NCBI RefSeq assembly: GCF_910592395.1
Contig: NC_088316.1
Location: forward strand, 13,640,001-13,704,000
Direction: 5' to 3'
DNA: 64,000 bases
Source: Lineus longissimus
Taxonomy: Eukaryota; Nemertea; Pilidiophora; Heteronemertea; Lineidae
Shown here: in pieces, positions 1-12,100 of the stretch
Position numbering within the stretch: the stretch's first letter is position 1
How the letters are laid out: every line of letters starts with the position of its first letter
The notes under the pieces: generated by a model
The model's input: the letters and a program-made list of their open reading frames with translations, nothing else
Databases searched by the model: none
Told to the model about the DNA's origin: nothing
Translations under genes and position numbers: made by a program

Positions 1-173
1 GCGTAAGGAAGTTAGGATATGAGTATGGCATTAGTAATTAACCACCTCGCTGAAAATTGTAAAATACAAGTCACCAAAAAGATTTTTTTCAATTTTATTT
101 TCTCTACATGGAATTAAAATGCTATTTAAGCCATCGAATGCAACAATAGGTTCATATTTACATAGGAAATTGT

Positions 174-234
174 TCCGGACGCGCACTTTCTCTTCCGGAC
201 GCGCTCCGGACGCGCAAACAGAGTTCCGGACGCA
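174..234. repeat. Short GC-rich tandem repeat, core TTCCGGACGCGC
   Basis: Four copies of a core close to TCCGGACGCGC lie within about 60 bases, irregularly spaced, in otherwise AT-rich DNA. Each copy carries CpG-rich CCGGACGC. The same CCGGACGC word occurs in the dispersed motif near 1237 and 36781. Function unknown. Confidence 0.7.
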
Positions 235-1236
235 CATTAGGTGGACCCAACATGATGGTGTGTGACTGTCGGACGACCCAACTGAACTGGTTTGTCTTTC
301 ACTAGTCAGTTTCATGTCTTTGAGTTGACTTTTACAATTTACAGTTACAATTTGGTCCTGCCCATGCTGTTTGGCATGCGTGTTGGCTTAGCTGTGCCTA
401 AGCGCCATAACCATTCTATTATCAATGCCTGCATGTATCATCCATCATGACAATGATGACAATCAGGAGAAGAAAAGAACAGAAACTAGAAAATATTCAG
501 AAAACCGGCTTCACTTTACGGGCAATTTAGACCACAAAACTTACAGAGGGCTGGGCCGAGTTGGTCCCAGTTGACTTTGAACTCGTCTCATTGCTCTCCG
601 AATCCGACATTTCTGACAAGATCGCTTTATTGCCTGATTTTATTGAGAAAATTATGATTCGTAAAAAGCAAAATGCTTGGCGCAAAAGCCAATGCACTCT
701 TAAAATTAGGTACCGTCAAAATCGATAGAAAAAATAATAGCAACTTTACTTACTATAAATTCAACGGTTAAATAAAATCATTAAATCAAATTGTTCATTT
801 TTTTATTAAAAATTAAAAAAATTGTATTTTAAAAGCAGTCAAATAGTATTTTTTGTAACACTTTTAGAGACTAAAATAATGATAAATATTGCCACTAGTT
901 GGCGTAGCAGTCTTCAAGGGCAGTCTCGAGACTATTTCATATCAATCAAGGTCTTATCGCGTCATTGTTTTATACAGGGTGTTTCAATAAAGACAGCTTC
1001 CTAATTTGTTGATTTGAGAAGTGGGAGAACACCATGAGAAGAATGTCAGTGTACAACTCAGCATCCAGTACAAAACCTAATGATCGATCATTATGTAGGC
1101 TTATGACAGTATTTAGCTCACTAGACTCCCGGGGCAGTCCATTGCGTTGTCCTAATTGGGATCTACTAAATTGGATCTGGTTCGGTTAAGGCTTGGAGTC
1201 AAGTATAATTCCTCCAAGGTTAGGGTGAGGACGAGG

Positions 1237-1255
1237 CCGGTCCACTGCGTCCGGA
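1237..1255 (+). repeat. Dispersed GC-rich motif, copy 1
   Basis: The word CCGGTCCACTGCGTCCGGA occurs here. Near-identical copies lie at 34534-34557 (+) and 36781-36806 (-). The flanks differ beyond a few bases, so this is a short shared core, perhaps a transposon end or a protein-binding site. Identity unknown. Confidence 0.6.
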
Positions 1256-2029
1256 TGGTTCTTAAACAGTCTCCGATAGAATCATAAATAACTTTAAAAA
1301 CGTGAATGAGTGCTGCACCCGATGCAAAACCGATGTTGCATTGCATCTTCTTAGAGTAACCAGACTAACTGATTCTCAGATTGCATTGTATGTTCATGGT
1401 AGGCCTATATCTTCATTCAAAATTATCACACTGAGCTGCATGACTGAGCTGGTGACTATTACCAAAGGAGACCAACAAATTAGGATGACGCAATGCCGGG
1501 GTGGCTGGGGTTTTGATCTTCATGTATACAGATCGAAGCTCTCCTTCACTCGGCATGTTGTTGTGAGAAGTGAACATTTTTATGGGACACACCATATAGT
1601 GACGTTCACCTAGCGGGAAATCTAATAACTAATTCTGTCTCTGGTAGATAGTATTTAGTCTTGTTAATTTCCTGATTTTGCAATCATGAAAAATTTCTAT
1701 TTTGTGTCATTTCGAAGTGTTTATTGACTACATTAGAAAGGTATTGATACCCCTTTTTCTAGCTTTATACATTTCGGCCCTTAGATACAGTTGATTTTCC
1801 CTGTCAAGCCCAGTTTAGAGAGGGTTTATGATGACATGTTCATTTCAAATTAGGTCCATTTCATTCAGGCCTTCAGTTCAGCTACAGCAAGAGGAGAGAA
1901 GGCCAAGTTACAAGTCAACCAGTTCATTAACAGGAGAGCGATATGGCCAGTAGCCCAGTTCATCAACACTTTGATAAATTGGCCACTATTGTATACAGAA
2001 TGAGAATATCTAATTAACTTTTTTTCAGA

Positions 2030-5000
2030 ATGTCTAGTGATAATCAGATGGGAGGAAGGCCTGCACGGCCAGCTCCACCACCCAGCCTAAGTACCACCAC
2101 CAGACATGGCATGGATACTGTACCTGGGATGGAACGCACCCAAAGATCATCCAGAGAGCTCCATCGTCACATAAAGACAATCCATGATGAAGCCTTTCTG
2201 TACATCGAACAAGCGCTTTATTGCGATGAGCGAGGGCAGGGCGAACAGGCCGTTGTTCTGTACAAAAAGGGTCTAGTATTAGTCAACCAGGCCCTGGACA
2301 CTCGTATCCCGGCAGGCTTAAACGGATCAGGCGTTGAGGACGATGATTTAGAAAGTGCCAAAAGAATCTTACAGAAAATGAAGCAAAGTCAACAACAGAT
2401 TCATGCGCGAATTGAAGTTTTAGGAGCGAATGATGATGTTGCGCGGGCCCTTCAAGACCCACCGCCATCTTATGAACAGGCAACATCACCAAACGGATCT
2501 ATGAGTGACATAGATCTAACAGAACTAGGTGACGAATTATTTCAAGACAATGAACTCCCGACGCCAGAAGGTGCAACAAAGTTGTTTTCAATTGAAGAAG
2601 GAGTGCAGATATTTTACATAAACCCAGCAGGAAGTGTTACTGCGCCCTCCTATCCTTCCGATTTGAAAATATTTCGATTTTACGACAATGATGGGGATAG
2701 TGACCTACCACCGGCATTTCTACAGGTTGGCGAATGGCGATATCCTCTCCTACCTGGTGGGTCACCTGCACTTTATACAGACAGCGGTGCCTACATATTC
2801 CCAGATGTGCTAGCTGACAGACCAGGTATGTTCTTTTTCCTCTTGGACAATTTTGATTGCACTCTTCCATCTTATACTAGGGTGATTCTTTGACCAGTCA
2901 GATCTATCTGTTACCCCCTCAAGGTAAAGACACATGGATTCCTTCTCTCTCGCTTCTGGATGATGACAAAGAATCCCAGTTGGCACCCAAATGAAGTACA
3001 TGTATCAGTACTAACAGTACACAAAACAAATGCCTGAATAGCTTACACAGAAGAAAAATTGATCAAATAGCATTTAAACTAAAACACATTTTCTCTCTGT
3101 ATGTGCAGGTTCCACAGTTGGCGTCATCTTGCCCCCTAATGTCACCAACGAGGAGAGGCATCTGTTCCTGCACCTGCTGAGCGCCCTGACGACCATGTTG
3201 GGTGAAGATGGAGAAGAAGTGCGTGTGTCAACCCCGGAGCAGGACGCAAGCGGATGCTGGAACAGTGCAGCATCTCGATCTTTACGGAATGAAATTGGAG
3301 CAAACAGGCGAACTAGCGAAAAAATATCTGCTGGACTTGTATCAGGTTTGTTATAAATGTGGTTTTTCAGAGCATTGTAATTTATAAATGCTTGATGTAA
3401 GCTGCAGTTGACGTCATCCTCCAGTAGCACAGTCCATTCTTGAATTGTCTTTCAGCAAAGTATCTTACTATCAGTCTTAAAAATCCTTTAATTTTGCATG
3501 GTATGTTTGCATTACAAATGTATTTTTTTGTGTATCATTTCTTCCTTAGCTGCGGAATGGATATCATGGGGACTGGAGAAAGGTGCAGAGAAAACGGGCG
3601 AGCTACTCAAGAAAGGTTCAACAAAACTGAAAGAACAAATCCAACCGGAGGGAGAACCATCCAAGATTGATCCGCGGGTTCAGGAAGGAATGAAATATGT
3701 CAGGAAAGCTAGTCATACTGCCGTCGAGGTCACATCATTTGTAGGTCAGTACAACAAATTGTGTGATATGGAATGACAGTTGAATATTCTGTCTTCTTCC
3801 TCATGAAGGTATTCAAAGTCATACCAACATATGGTCCCAGCTTATGGTTCAAAATTTACAATAAGATCATTACCATCTTGTCCCATCGTTCCTTTCAGTG
3901 ACTAAACTAGGTGAAGCCACTGTGGCTTTAGGACGGAAAGCTGCACCTCATCTAAAGAAACAAGGTGTCAAGCTGCTCCCCGAATCGTGGACAAAGACGG
4001 ACACCGTCGATGGAAAGTCACGCCTGGATGACGCACTAGTGGTGGCATCTGGTGGCCTGCAGAGTAAGTGTGCAAAATCTAAATCTCATCTTTAAAGGGC
4101 CAGTCCATTAGTGATGATTGTGGCGTTTGACTGGTTGAGAAATATGTGCGAAAGTACCGGTAACTCTCAGGAGCAAAAAAAGCAGGATATGCACTTCAAA
4201 CTGTTACCACCGATGACTGGTGGCTTAGGAGTTGCCAATTCTCCCCCCCAGTACCAAAATGTTAAATACGACTTCCCTTTGTGCGCTGCAGTAGCTGAAA
4301 TAATAAGCTGTTCTGTTATTTCAGGTTTTGCCACTATTTTCATGAGTCTTGAAGTGGCGGCCAGAGCCCTCGCAAGAAGTATCGCATCGGAAACTGTCAG
4401 AATTGTCAACCACAAGTAAGTCATTCAGCATCCTTCCTCACTTAGAAAGCTCCGTTTGAAGCATTCCTTTCAAGCAATAAATATCAGTTTGTTTTGGTGT
4501 CAAAATCTTAATCTGAAAACTGCTTACTTATCTAAAATCTAATCATGAAATACATCTCTATTTTTTTTCATCCAGCTCCAGGTTAGCACATTGTCCATAA
4601 TCCATTTAATTCAAATTTAACATTTAATTTTTGACATTTTAAAAATCCTTTTCTCAGTTTTTCGTCTTTTTTATGGTTTTCCTTTTACACTTTTTTCTTC
4701 TTCCTTTTCATTTATCACTTTTTATTCATTGCAATTCCTCCTTTCAGGTATGGAAAAGATGCAGGTGGCCTCACTGACCAGGTTCTGTATTCTGCCGGAA
4801 ACATCGCCATGGCAACACGTAATGCCAACTGCCTCGGTATCAAAGCTATCGCTAAACGTGCTGCAAAAGATACCGGTCACGCCTTGGTTGAAGATGGCGC
4901 CACTGGATCAAATCAAGGACAATTGCGCCGAGGAAGTGGGCAGAGTGTGACACCGCCTTCGAAGAACAGCCCTGTAGATAGCCCCACACGTGCCAGGCTC

Positions 5001-5138
5001 CAAAGCCCATTAGAGAGCCCGACTAGTGGGGCATTGCAGAGCCCAGAGAGCCCCACACGACCTTGCTTGGCCAATGTGGCAAGGGATTCCAGGCCTAATC
5101 CCACTTCAAGTCCAGGCCACAGAAAGCCTCCATCTTAG
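2030..5138 (+). CDS. SPART: Spartin (SPG20 homologue)
   Basis: Six coding exons: 2030-2825, 3109-3345, 3550-3744, 3899-4063, 4325-4415, 4748-5138. They join in frame to 624 aa; human spartin is 666 aa. Seen: an MIT domain at about residues 41-131 (helical, LYIEQALYCDERGQGEQAV), a PPSY motif at 145-148 of the kind bound by NEDD4-type WW domains, a central VQIFYINPAGSVTAPSY segment, and the senescence/plant-related domain from about residue 340 (AAEWISWGLEKGAE onward). The last exon adds a Ser-Pro-rich tail after LVEDGA with repeated SPT/SPE motifs. In vertebrates spartin acts at lipid droplets, endosomes and the midbody and binds ESCRT-III through MIT. The ATG lies one base after a splice acceptor, so the 5'UTR is spliced. 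All introns are GT-AG and all except the last coding-exon junction use phase 1. Family call is firm; exon ends are inferred from splice signals and frame. Confidence 0.95.
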
Positions 5139-7370
5139 GACTAACATTTGTCTTGATTAAGTTCTTCCTCTATATCTGTGCTTCTACTTTTGAACTGTCC
5201 ATCTCATCTTGGGGGGTGCTATATGTGCTGGACTCGGAGCCCAGAGCTCAAGCATGGGGCAAATAGTGCCGCAAGAAAGTGTGTGGTGAGTTCCTTCCAT
5301 TGCTTGAATGACAGTATAGTCATAACTTCGGTGCAGTTTCTGTCTTCCGCTACCAATTCGTACAAAGTTAAAACGAGTATCTTCGCATTAATCTTCTAAT
5401 CACGACTCATCGGTTACCATTGAAGTCAGGGTCCTCTTTGGCCATTTCGAACTCTTGCATTTTCACAGTCTATCACCACCTGTTGATCAGACTTCTCAAA
5501 TTATTTATTTTTCTAATCTGAACTTTGTCATGAATGTTGTGCAATTATATTGTCAAAAGCATTTTAACAACTTAATTAGGATCGATCTTTGATTGTCGAT
5601 TCTTTACATATCATTATCTGTATTGTGTCTTAGAGACAATTTATTCTAGATTTCACAATCTAATATAAAGGGTGTACCTAAAATTAAGATGTTGCTATCT
5701 AGTGTCACATTTGTTGAGAATGATGGTTGGAAATAATAGTGTTGAATAATGATTCCCAAATGTCATATTTTAGTGTTCGGGAAAAAAGTGACTGATCGGT
5801 ACACTTTGATTGCCCCAAAAACCATTAACTTTGCCAGCAGAGATCATGTTGTGGTTAGGCAATCTCCAAAGACAAAGTTAATTTGAACCTCACTTATGTA
5901 GTATTATTACGATTTCTTAATGTTTTTGTGCCAAAATCTGACATTTTCTTGTGATCCAGTTTCTATGAAATATTCTTCTACATAACTTTGCATGCTATAA
6001 CGCATGTTTGTGTCTACTCTGTGATATACTGCATATTTATGATTCTTGGTGTTAATGTTGACGTAAAAAAATAGCAAAACACTGTGCTTACTCCTGAAAG
6101 CTGCTTCAGGAGGCTTAACTGACCTCTGTCCCTTGATCATTTGGGTTTAGGTGAGATAAACCCCCAGTCTGATGGTGTGGACGCAGTTTATTATCTTGGC
6201 GTTATGGATGATTGGGGATTATACAGATAAGGAGATATCAAACAAAACCACGTTTTGATGTAGTAACTTGTATCCTAAGCAAACGATCAGGTTCTATCAC
6301 TAGATGAGATTCTAATAACGTTACATGTACTATGTTACATTGCATGTTACGTTATATCGACTGAATTGTGTCATCATTTGTCTTGTTGTTTTGTTTGTTT
6401 GTCTTATTGATCAATTGGGATAATTTGCAACAGTCTTTTGTTTCCATTTCTGTAGCAGTGAAAGAAGTTTAAAGTTCCAAATGCATTTATCTCTGCTTCT
6501 ATAAATAAAAGAGGTAACTAAAACAATATCAAAGACTTTTGTTCTCTGTTTTTGTTAAGTATTTCAAAAGCTTTATACCGGGTATATGCTATTGCCCATC
6601 AGCAGTTTAGTCATGTCTATTGCTTACTGTGGCTACTTGCCAGAAAGACGCTACTACCATCTATCGTCTAAGAACAAGCCAATCTGGCCTCGGCAGGGGC
6701 ACCTACATGTAAAACAAACAGGAGTAAGGGACATCGTAGAATGCCAATACCAGTCACCAGCGCTCATCCTACAAGACTGTCCCCTGCACCAGAATTTACA
6801 ATAAATTCTGGCCTGCAGACACTAATGTCGAGGAAAAACGAACACAGCAGGATCTAGAAATGACAAGCCACCTTATCTCCGTCACTGGACTGAAGTTACA
6901 GTAAAGGCAAGTTAAAGAAGAACGTGTTTTTTGCCTCTGTCATAACTTTGTTGCTGGCGTGCAGTATTTCAATCCCCAGCTTGTTCATCTGATGACAAGG
7001 TCAGACTGTTGGAACAGGGACATCAACACCTTTTGACGGAAAGTTGAAGAACCCGACTGGGACAGATTGTATCAGTGACACCAATACGCAAACTCGTCTC
7101 TGGTTTCAACAGTTCCTTTGATTTCCACACAACTGGTGATGGGGCGGTGAAGGCACAAAAGGAAATGATAACAGAACACTTCATAGTTCTAACACATTCC
7201 AATCAGCTGCTTCTTGATCCTTTGTATAGCATACTGGTTAATTCCTGGGGTCAGACAACAGAAGGTAGCCAGCTACAGTCAATAAATTCAGGAGACGCAG
7301 GATCTGTAGGATGCGAGCTGGCAAACATTACATGAAGTCAATAAAATCAGTTGACACAGAGATTTACACT
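5139..7370 (+). other. Probable spartin 3'UTR
   Basis: About 2.2 kb without recognisable exons follows the spartin stop codon. AATAAA words on the + strand occur at 6504-6509, about 6800, about 7278 and 7340-7345. The last lies just before the NUP98 poly(A) signal on the other strand, so this stretch is best read as 3'UTR with possible alternative ends. Small ORFs here show no family resemblance. Confidence 0.55.
7340..7345 (+). terminator. Poly(A) signal AATAAA, probable spartin 3' end
   Basis: A canonical AATAAA lies about 40 bases before the opposite-strand signal at 7383-7388. The position fits the distal 3' end of spartin; earlier AATAAA words could also be used. Confidence 0.5.
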
Positions 7371-7382
7371 TAAGGACTGTAT

Positions 7383-7388
7383 TTTATT
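7383..7388 (-). terminator. Poly(A) signal, probable NUP98-96 3' end
   Basis: TTTATT on the + strand reads AATAAA on the - strand. It lies about 1.7 kb beyond the NUP98-96 stop and faces the spartin signal. Confidence 0.5.
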
Positions 7389-9122
7389 TCAAATATATTT
7401 TTACAAAGTTGATGAGTGCATTTAACATACAGCAAAAGCATGATCGGATTGCAATCAATTATTATACCAGATCGGAATCAAGCTTATATTTTACAGAATG
7501 ACCAAGCCCAAAAAAATTAGTTGTACAACAGGGCTAAAAAGTGTTGACCTTGCCAGATGCCTCCAAATAAATTTCCTTATTTGGTGCGTTTACCTCCAAA
7601 CATCCTATGGAAAGTAAATTCATAATACGTACACGAACCATAACTTGGGAGGCTTAAGGAAAGACTTTACAAATTTTCTTCAACATAATTCAGAGGCCTT
7701 TAATGGGGGTATTATGAATGTCAATTCTATCCAAATAACCTCCTCTACTCCCCTAGTGGAAGATCAGTGAACTAAACAATGAGCTTTTTATCAAAGACAT
7801 CTGGCAACCTTCCTTCATAATAGATCACATAAGTCTGGCAGTGATTTTCAAAGTTACTAAAATGTGTTTATTTTGTATAAAAATAATTCCGTCACCCATC
7901 AAAACAATCCCAACATACATCTGTACATGTGCATTCAACAGTACAACAATGCACACAAAACATGGTTTTATACAACAATGGTAAAGTGCTTCATTCAGGA
8001 CCAGGAAAGAGGTGAATTTGAATTCCAGTGTATGACCTCTACTGTCATTTTCCATTTCTCAGCTGGTCACAGGAACATCTCAATAACTGGTAATTAACTG
8101 ATTAAGATTAGATTAAGAAGCAGAAAAACTCAGACCGGGGCTTTTGGTAAGTTCTTCACAGGAGAAATGCAATCTGTTCGATACAGAGTTGGATAGGGAC
8201 ACAACATTATCTAAAAGAAACATCTATTTAACACTATTTAAGTATAAGAAGATTAAATCAACTATTTCGAATACGATAACTGTAAAACCCAAACTTTTCT
8301 TACGAGTGAACGTTAATTCAGGTAAAAGATGCGGAGGGGAAGGATTAGGCATTTGTTGAGACCAAAACCTTACCACATATTTGAAACTTCAACTGCTAAA
8401 ATAGATTTCAAGACGACAGAAAGAGCTGATTGTCTAAAGATTTTCATTTCTCACCCGAGAATTTGACTATTGTGTACTTCTTTGCAGCAAAATGACTGAT
8501 TATATTTAAAGCATCAAGCATCCTTGCCTTCAAGCCTTGTATACAGCCAAAGCTCTAAAAATGTACATTTCTTAAAAGGTTTTATGAATGAGACCCAAAA
8601 CGTAGCCACAAACAGGCATTTTATAGTAATACCCCAGGAATTTTATAAAGTAGAAACAAACAAATTAGTAAACACAATCAACTGAAGAAGAACTAAACCA
8701 GGGAAATGTGACATTTAAAGTTTTGGGATTTATGGAGAAACTGCGTATTGGTCAAAGACGACCTGGCAAATACAAGTGTTTGCCTCAGTCATTTCATTAT
8801 TAACTGATACTTATTAACAACTGGAATACCTTGATTTCCAAATATTTCCAAACAATTTTACCAAGCACATACAACACAAGGTCATTTGCAACCCTCCTAT
8901 TTTCAATTTTGAGATGGTCCCTTAGGTCCTATGCCATCTGCCAGATTGCCAAAGCAAACATTTCACATCACCACCCATGACTTCCTGACTGGTCCCTAAG
9001 ACCTATAAGCCTTTTCACTGTTTGGCTTGCAGGTGCGCATGCATAGGCCTAAATCCAGCACAAACATAGCAATAACTTATGTATTGTGCCAGCAAAAACA
9101 AGTACCTGCTGCAGTAGTGTAA
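7383..9122 (-). other. Probable NUP98-96 3'UTR
   Basis: AT-rich DNA between the stop codon at 9123-9125 and the - strand AATAAA at 7383-7388. No exon of either neighbour and no recognisable RNA gene was found. Short ORFs inside lack family similarity. Confidence 0.55.
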
Positions 9123-12100
9123 TCACATAGTCATCTCAATCAAGTAACTCCTTGTGAGATTACGCAGTTCCTGGAGAGAATAGTCCTCAGGCATTGGCAA
9201 CCTCCCAACATGTGGGGCGAGCAATCTGCAAAAAGAAAAGCTTCAATTTTAGACACAGGTGCAGACAGGACTCGGGATCTAAACAGATGAGCAGACTTCA
9301 AATCAAGTGGCTATTGTCCTAAAGAAACTATTCAACAGTTGATTCACTTCAACACCGGCTAATTGTCACTTGGTTAGAGATATTCTTCACGAACTTTGTT
9401 TGGGAAGATTAGCAACCGAAACTTCTGGTGATTTACTAATGTTTCAAGAGACATTCATACCTTGCAGGTACATGATTCTGGCGGGCCTGGTATCCATTTG
9501 TGTCCTGCAACATGAGCAACACCTGGAGGAGATTGGCCGTCCTCTTGGACATCTCCGACTGGCACAGCCTGTCCCTGGCGGAGCGGCACTCGAGGCTACC
9601 GATCCTGTTGCACAAGGAAATCACCTCAGGATGCAGACGCTCTAATTCGTGCAATCTTGGCTCTCCCTGCAAAGAAACAAGGAAGTGTACAAAACTAGCT
9701 ACAAAATGAGTCTCTTACCGACAACGAACGGACTGAGCAAAACACATTTGAAAATTATATCAAAAAATGTTCCTGACTTAGTCTTTTGCAATTTGAAAAT
9801 GTTCTTTTTTTATAGTAACTTAAAGTTTTCAAAAACACCCTGGCAGCTTTACTTTTGTGAAAACCTTATCCACAGACTGCACACGTCTGATAAAATGTTT
9901 ACACCAAGAAACCATACTTTTCATTACTGGTACACACCTTTTTTAGAGCGTCCAGTTTTTCCGTGATTCTGATGAAATCGTAGAATATTCCACCGGCCAC
10001 GTTCCAGTCTTTGATGATAGCAGCATGTTCAGGAGCAGCTAATTCTACAAGGTATCTTTTCAACTCCGTAAAGTCCTCTGCAATAGAAGGAAGTTGGTGT
10101 AATAATTACCAAGGAAACTCGGCCATATTTAACGGAAAATGTGTGGCATAAACTCGACAAATGCCAGGGGTACATACACAATGCCATTTTTATTCCTTGA
10201 TTGCCAAAGCTGCAGCTATTTGTGAACAAAATCATAGTATCCTGAGACTTCTGTCAAAGTGATCAACCATGACAAGAAAGCAGACACCACCGTTATTTCA
10301 TGTTGACTCACCATTGATAATACAGTCAGTGGCAATATGCCTGATGACTATAACATGACTTTTGTTCCAGTGTCCAGCCTTTAGTAAGTGCCAGGCTTCA
10401 TCATGATGACGCTTTTCATAGTGGGCACGGAGAGCCTGAAATAGATGTCAACGTTTCAGCAAAAATCAACATTGAGTAGATAATACAACTTTCCAACTCA
10501 AAATATTCCGATGGTACCTACTGCCGTTACTTTTCATGAGGCAACACATAGCAACTGCACAGGATAGGGGCTAGAAATTCACGGAGTCAACTTCACCTTA
10601 GCTTCATGTAGCCAGTGTTTCGGTACATGTAATTCCTCGACCAAGAAGTTCTCTATTGTGTTCTGTCGGGAGTCTTGCCGCAAAGTGATGTGACGCGATA
10701 ATAAAGTGTGGACTGCATGTTCTCGTCTGAAATAGGAATCAAACAATACAGTAAACAGATATAAACACAGGAATTTGTGTAATCATGACTATTGATTTTG
10801 AATTATTAAAATATTAGTAATAGATTTAGAAAATAACCCGAGTCATTTTTAAAAGATTTGAAAATCAATACCAACCTCTCATTATTCTCGTCATGAAGTG
10901 CAACAAACACCGCCCATTCCCACAAACCCTCTGCCTCCAACTGTGCAATAAACTCCGAATTCAACATCGCATGGTGCTGTTCCGACAAATGAACGTATCT
11001 CAGCGACTGTAGCACATTGGCAAGATGCCAACTCAGTCGATGATCTAAGTGACTCGGGGTCGAAGTCGTCGGGGCAAGAATACGCTCTAAACGATGTGAG
11101 CGTTGACCGTAAAGTTTCAGTATATGGTAGCAACAGTCTCTAATAACGGTACGTCTGTCTGCCCTAGATTCCACTGAATTCACATTGTCTTTGAATTTTT
11201 CTAAATACGGAGGGTGTGGAGGGCCGCAGTAACTTGTTTGACGCTTTCCTTTGAAGGCACAGTCATATTCGTGCACAGCATCGGAGATAGTCGAGGTTGG
11301 AACACAATGATACCTAGAAGGAAAAGGGATTCAGTCAATATTACTGTTGATTTAAAATTATTTAGAAATAAGGTTTGAGTGTTTGTATCAGGTCACTACT
11401 GGTCAGCTGAGGTTACAACACAAAGGAATGCTATCCAGAGATTGCTAACTTGACCCAAACTGCCACCCGAGCTGCCAGCTGCTGTTGACATTTACATTCA
11501 ATGGAAATCTCCTAATTACTAACAGCACTCTTGATGGTTACTTCAAACTCTATAATGTTGACATGACCACCTACCAGAGATGAATTGCTAGGGCGCGCTT
11601 CCAGTCCATATCCTCACAGACATTGACGGTCAGGGCCGAGGTATCCCAGACCATGCAGCTAGCCAAGAGGGCATAGATTTTCAAACGCTCCAGATCCATA
11701 AACTGATCAGCCTGAAATTTAACAGAAATCAATTAGAAACAACCAACTGACAGGATGGTCAGTTAAATTTGGTGTAATTGGCAGAATACAGACTTCGGCC
11801 CAAAATGTACAGAATTGTCTAAAATTTCTGACAAGAGCAGTGGTTCTGTGTCATGATACATATAACAACAAGCAGCTCATTGCTTCAGGGTAAATTTACC
11901 ACTAACAGATGGCCTCAGCTCACTGTGTGTCTAAGCAGAGAGTAAAGCACTCAAGGAAAAAAAACTGTTCCAACGCAACGAATAAGCTAAAGACAAAAAA
12001 GTTTCATTTAAAGTTCCTACCTTAGTTTCATGCCAATTCGTCAACTGTTTCTTCAGCATGGACCTGAATACATGATTGCCTGTAGTCTGTGAAATCATCA

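Larger units (their letters stand above)
1..2028. other. Upstream region of spartin, no gene seen
   Basis: No coding exon with family resemblance was found on either strand. A splice acceptor (tttttcag) ends at 2028, one base before the spartin ATG, so at least one non-coding 5' exon of spartin probably lies in or left of this stretch; its position could not be fixed. The stretch also holds a short GC-rich tandem repeat (about 174-234) and one copy of a dispersed GC-rich motif (1237-1255). Confidence 0.5.
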
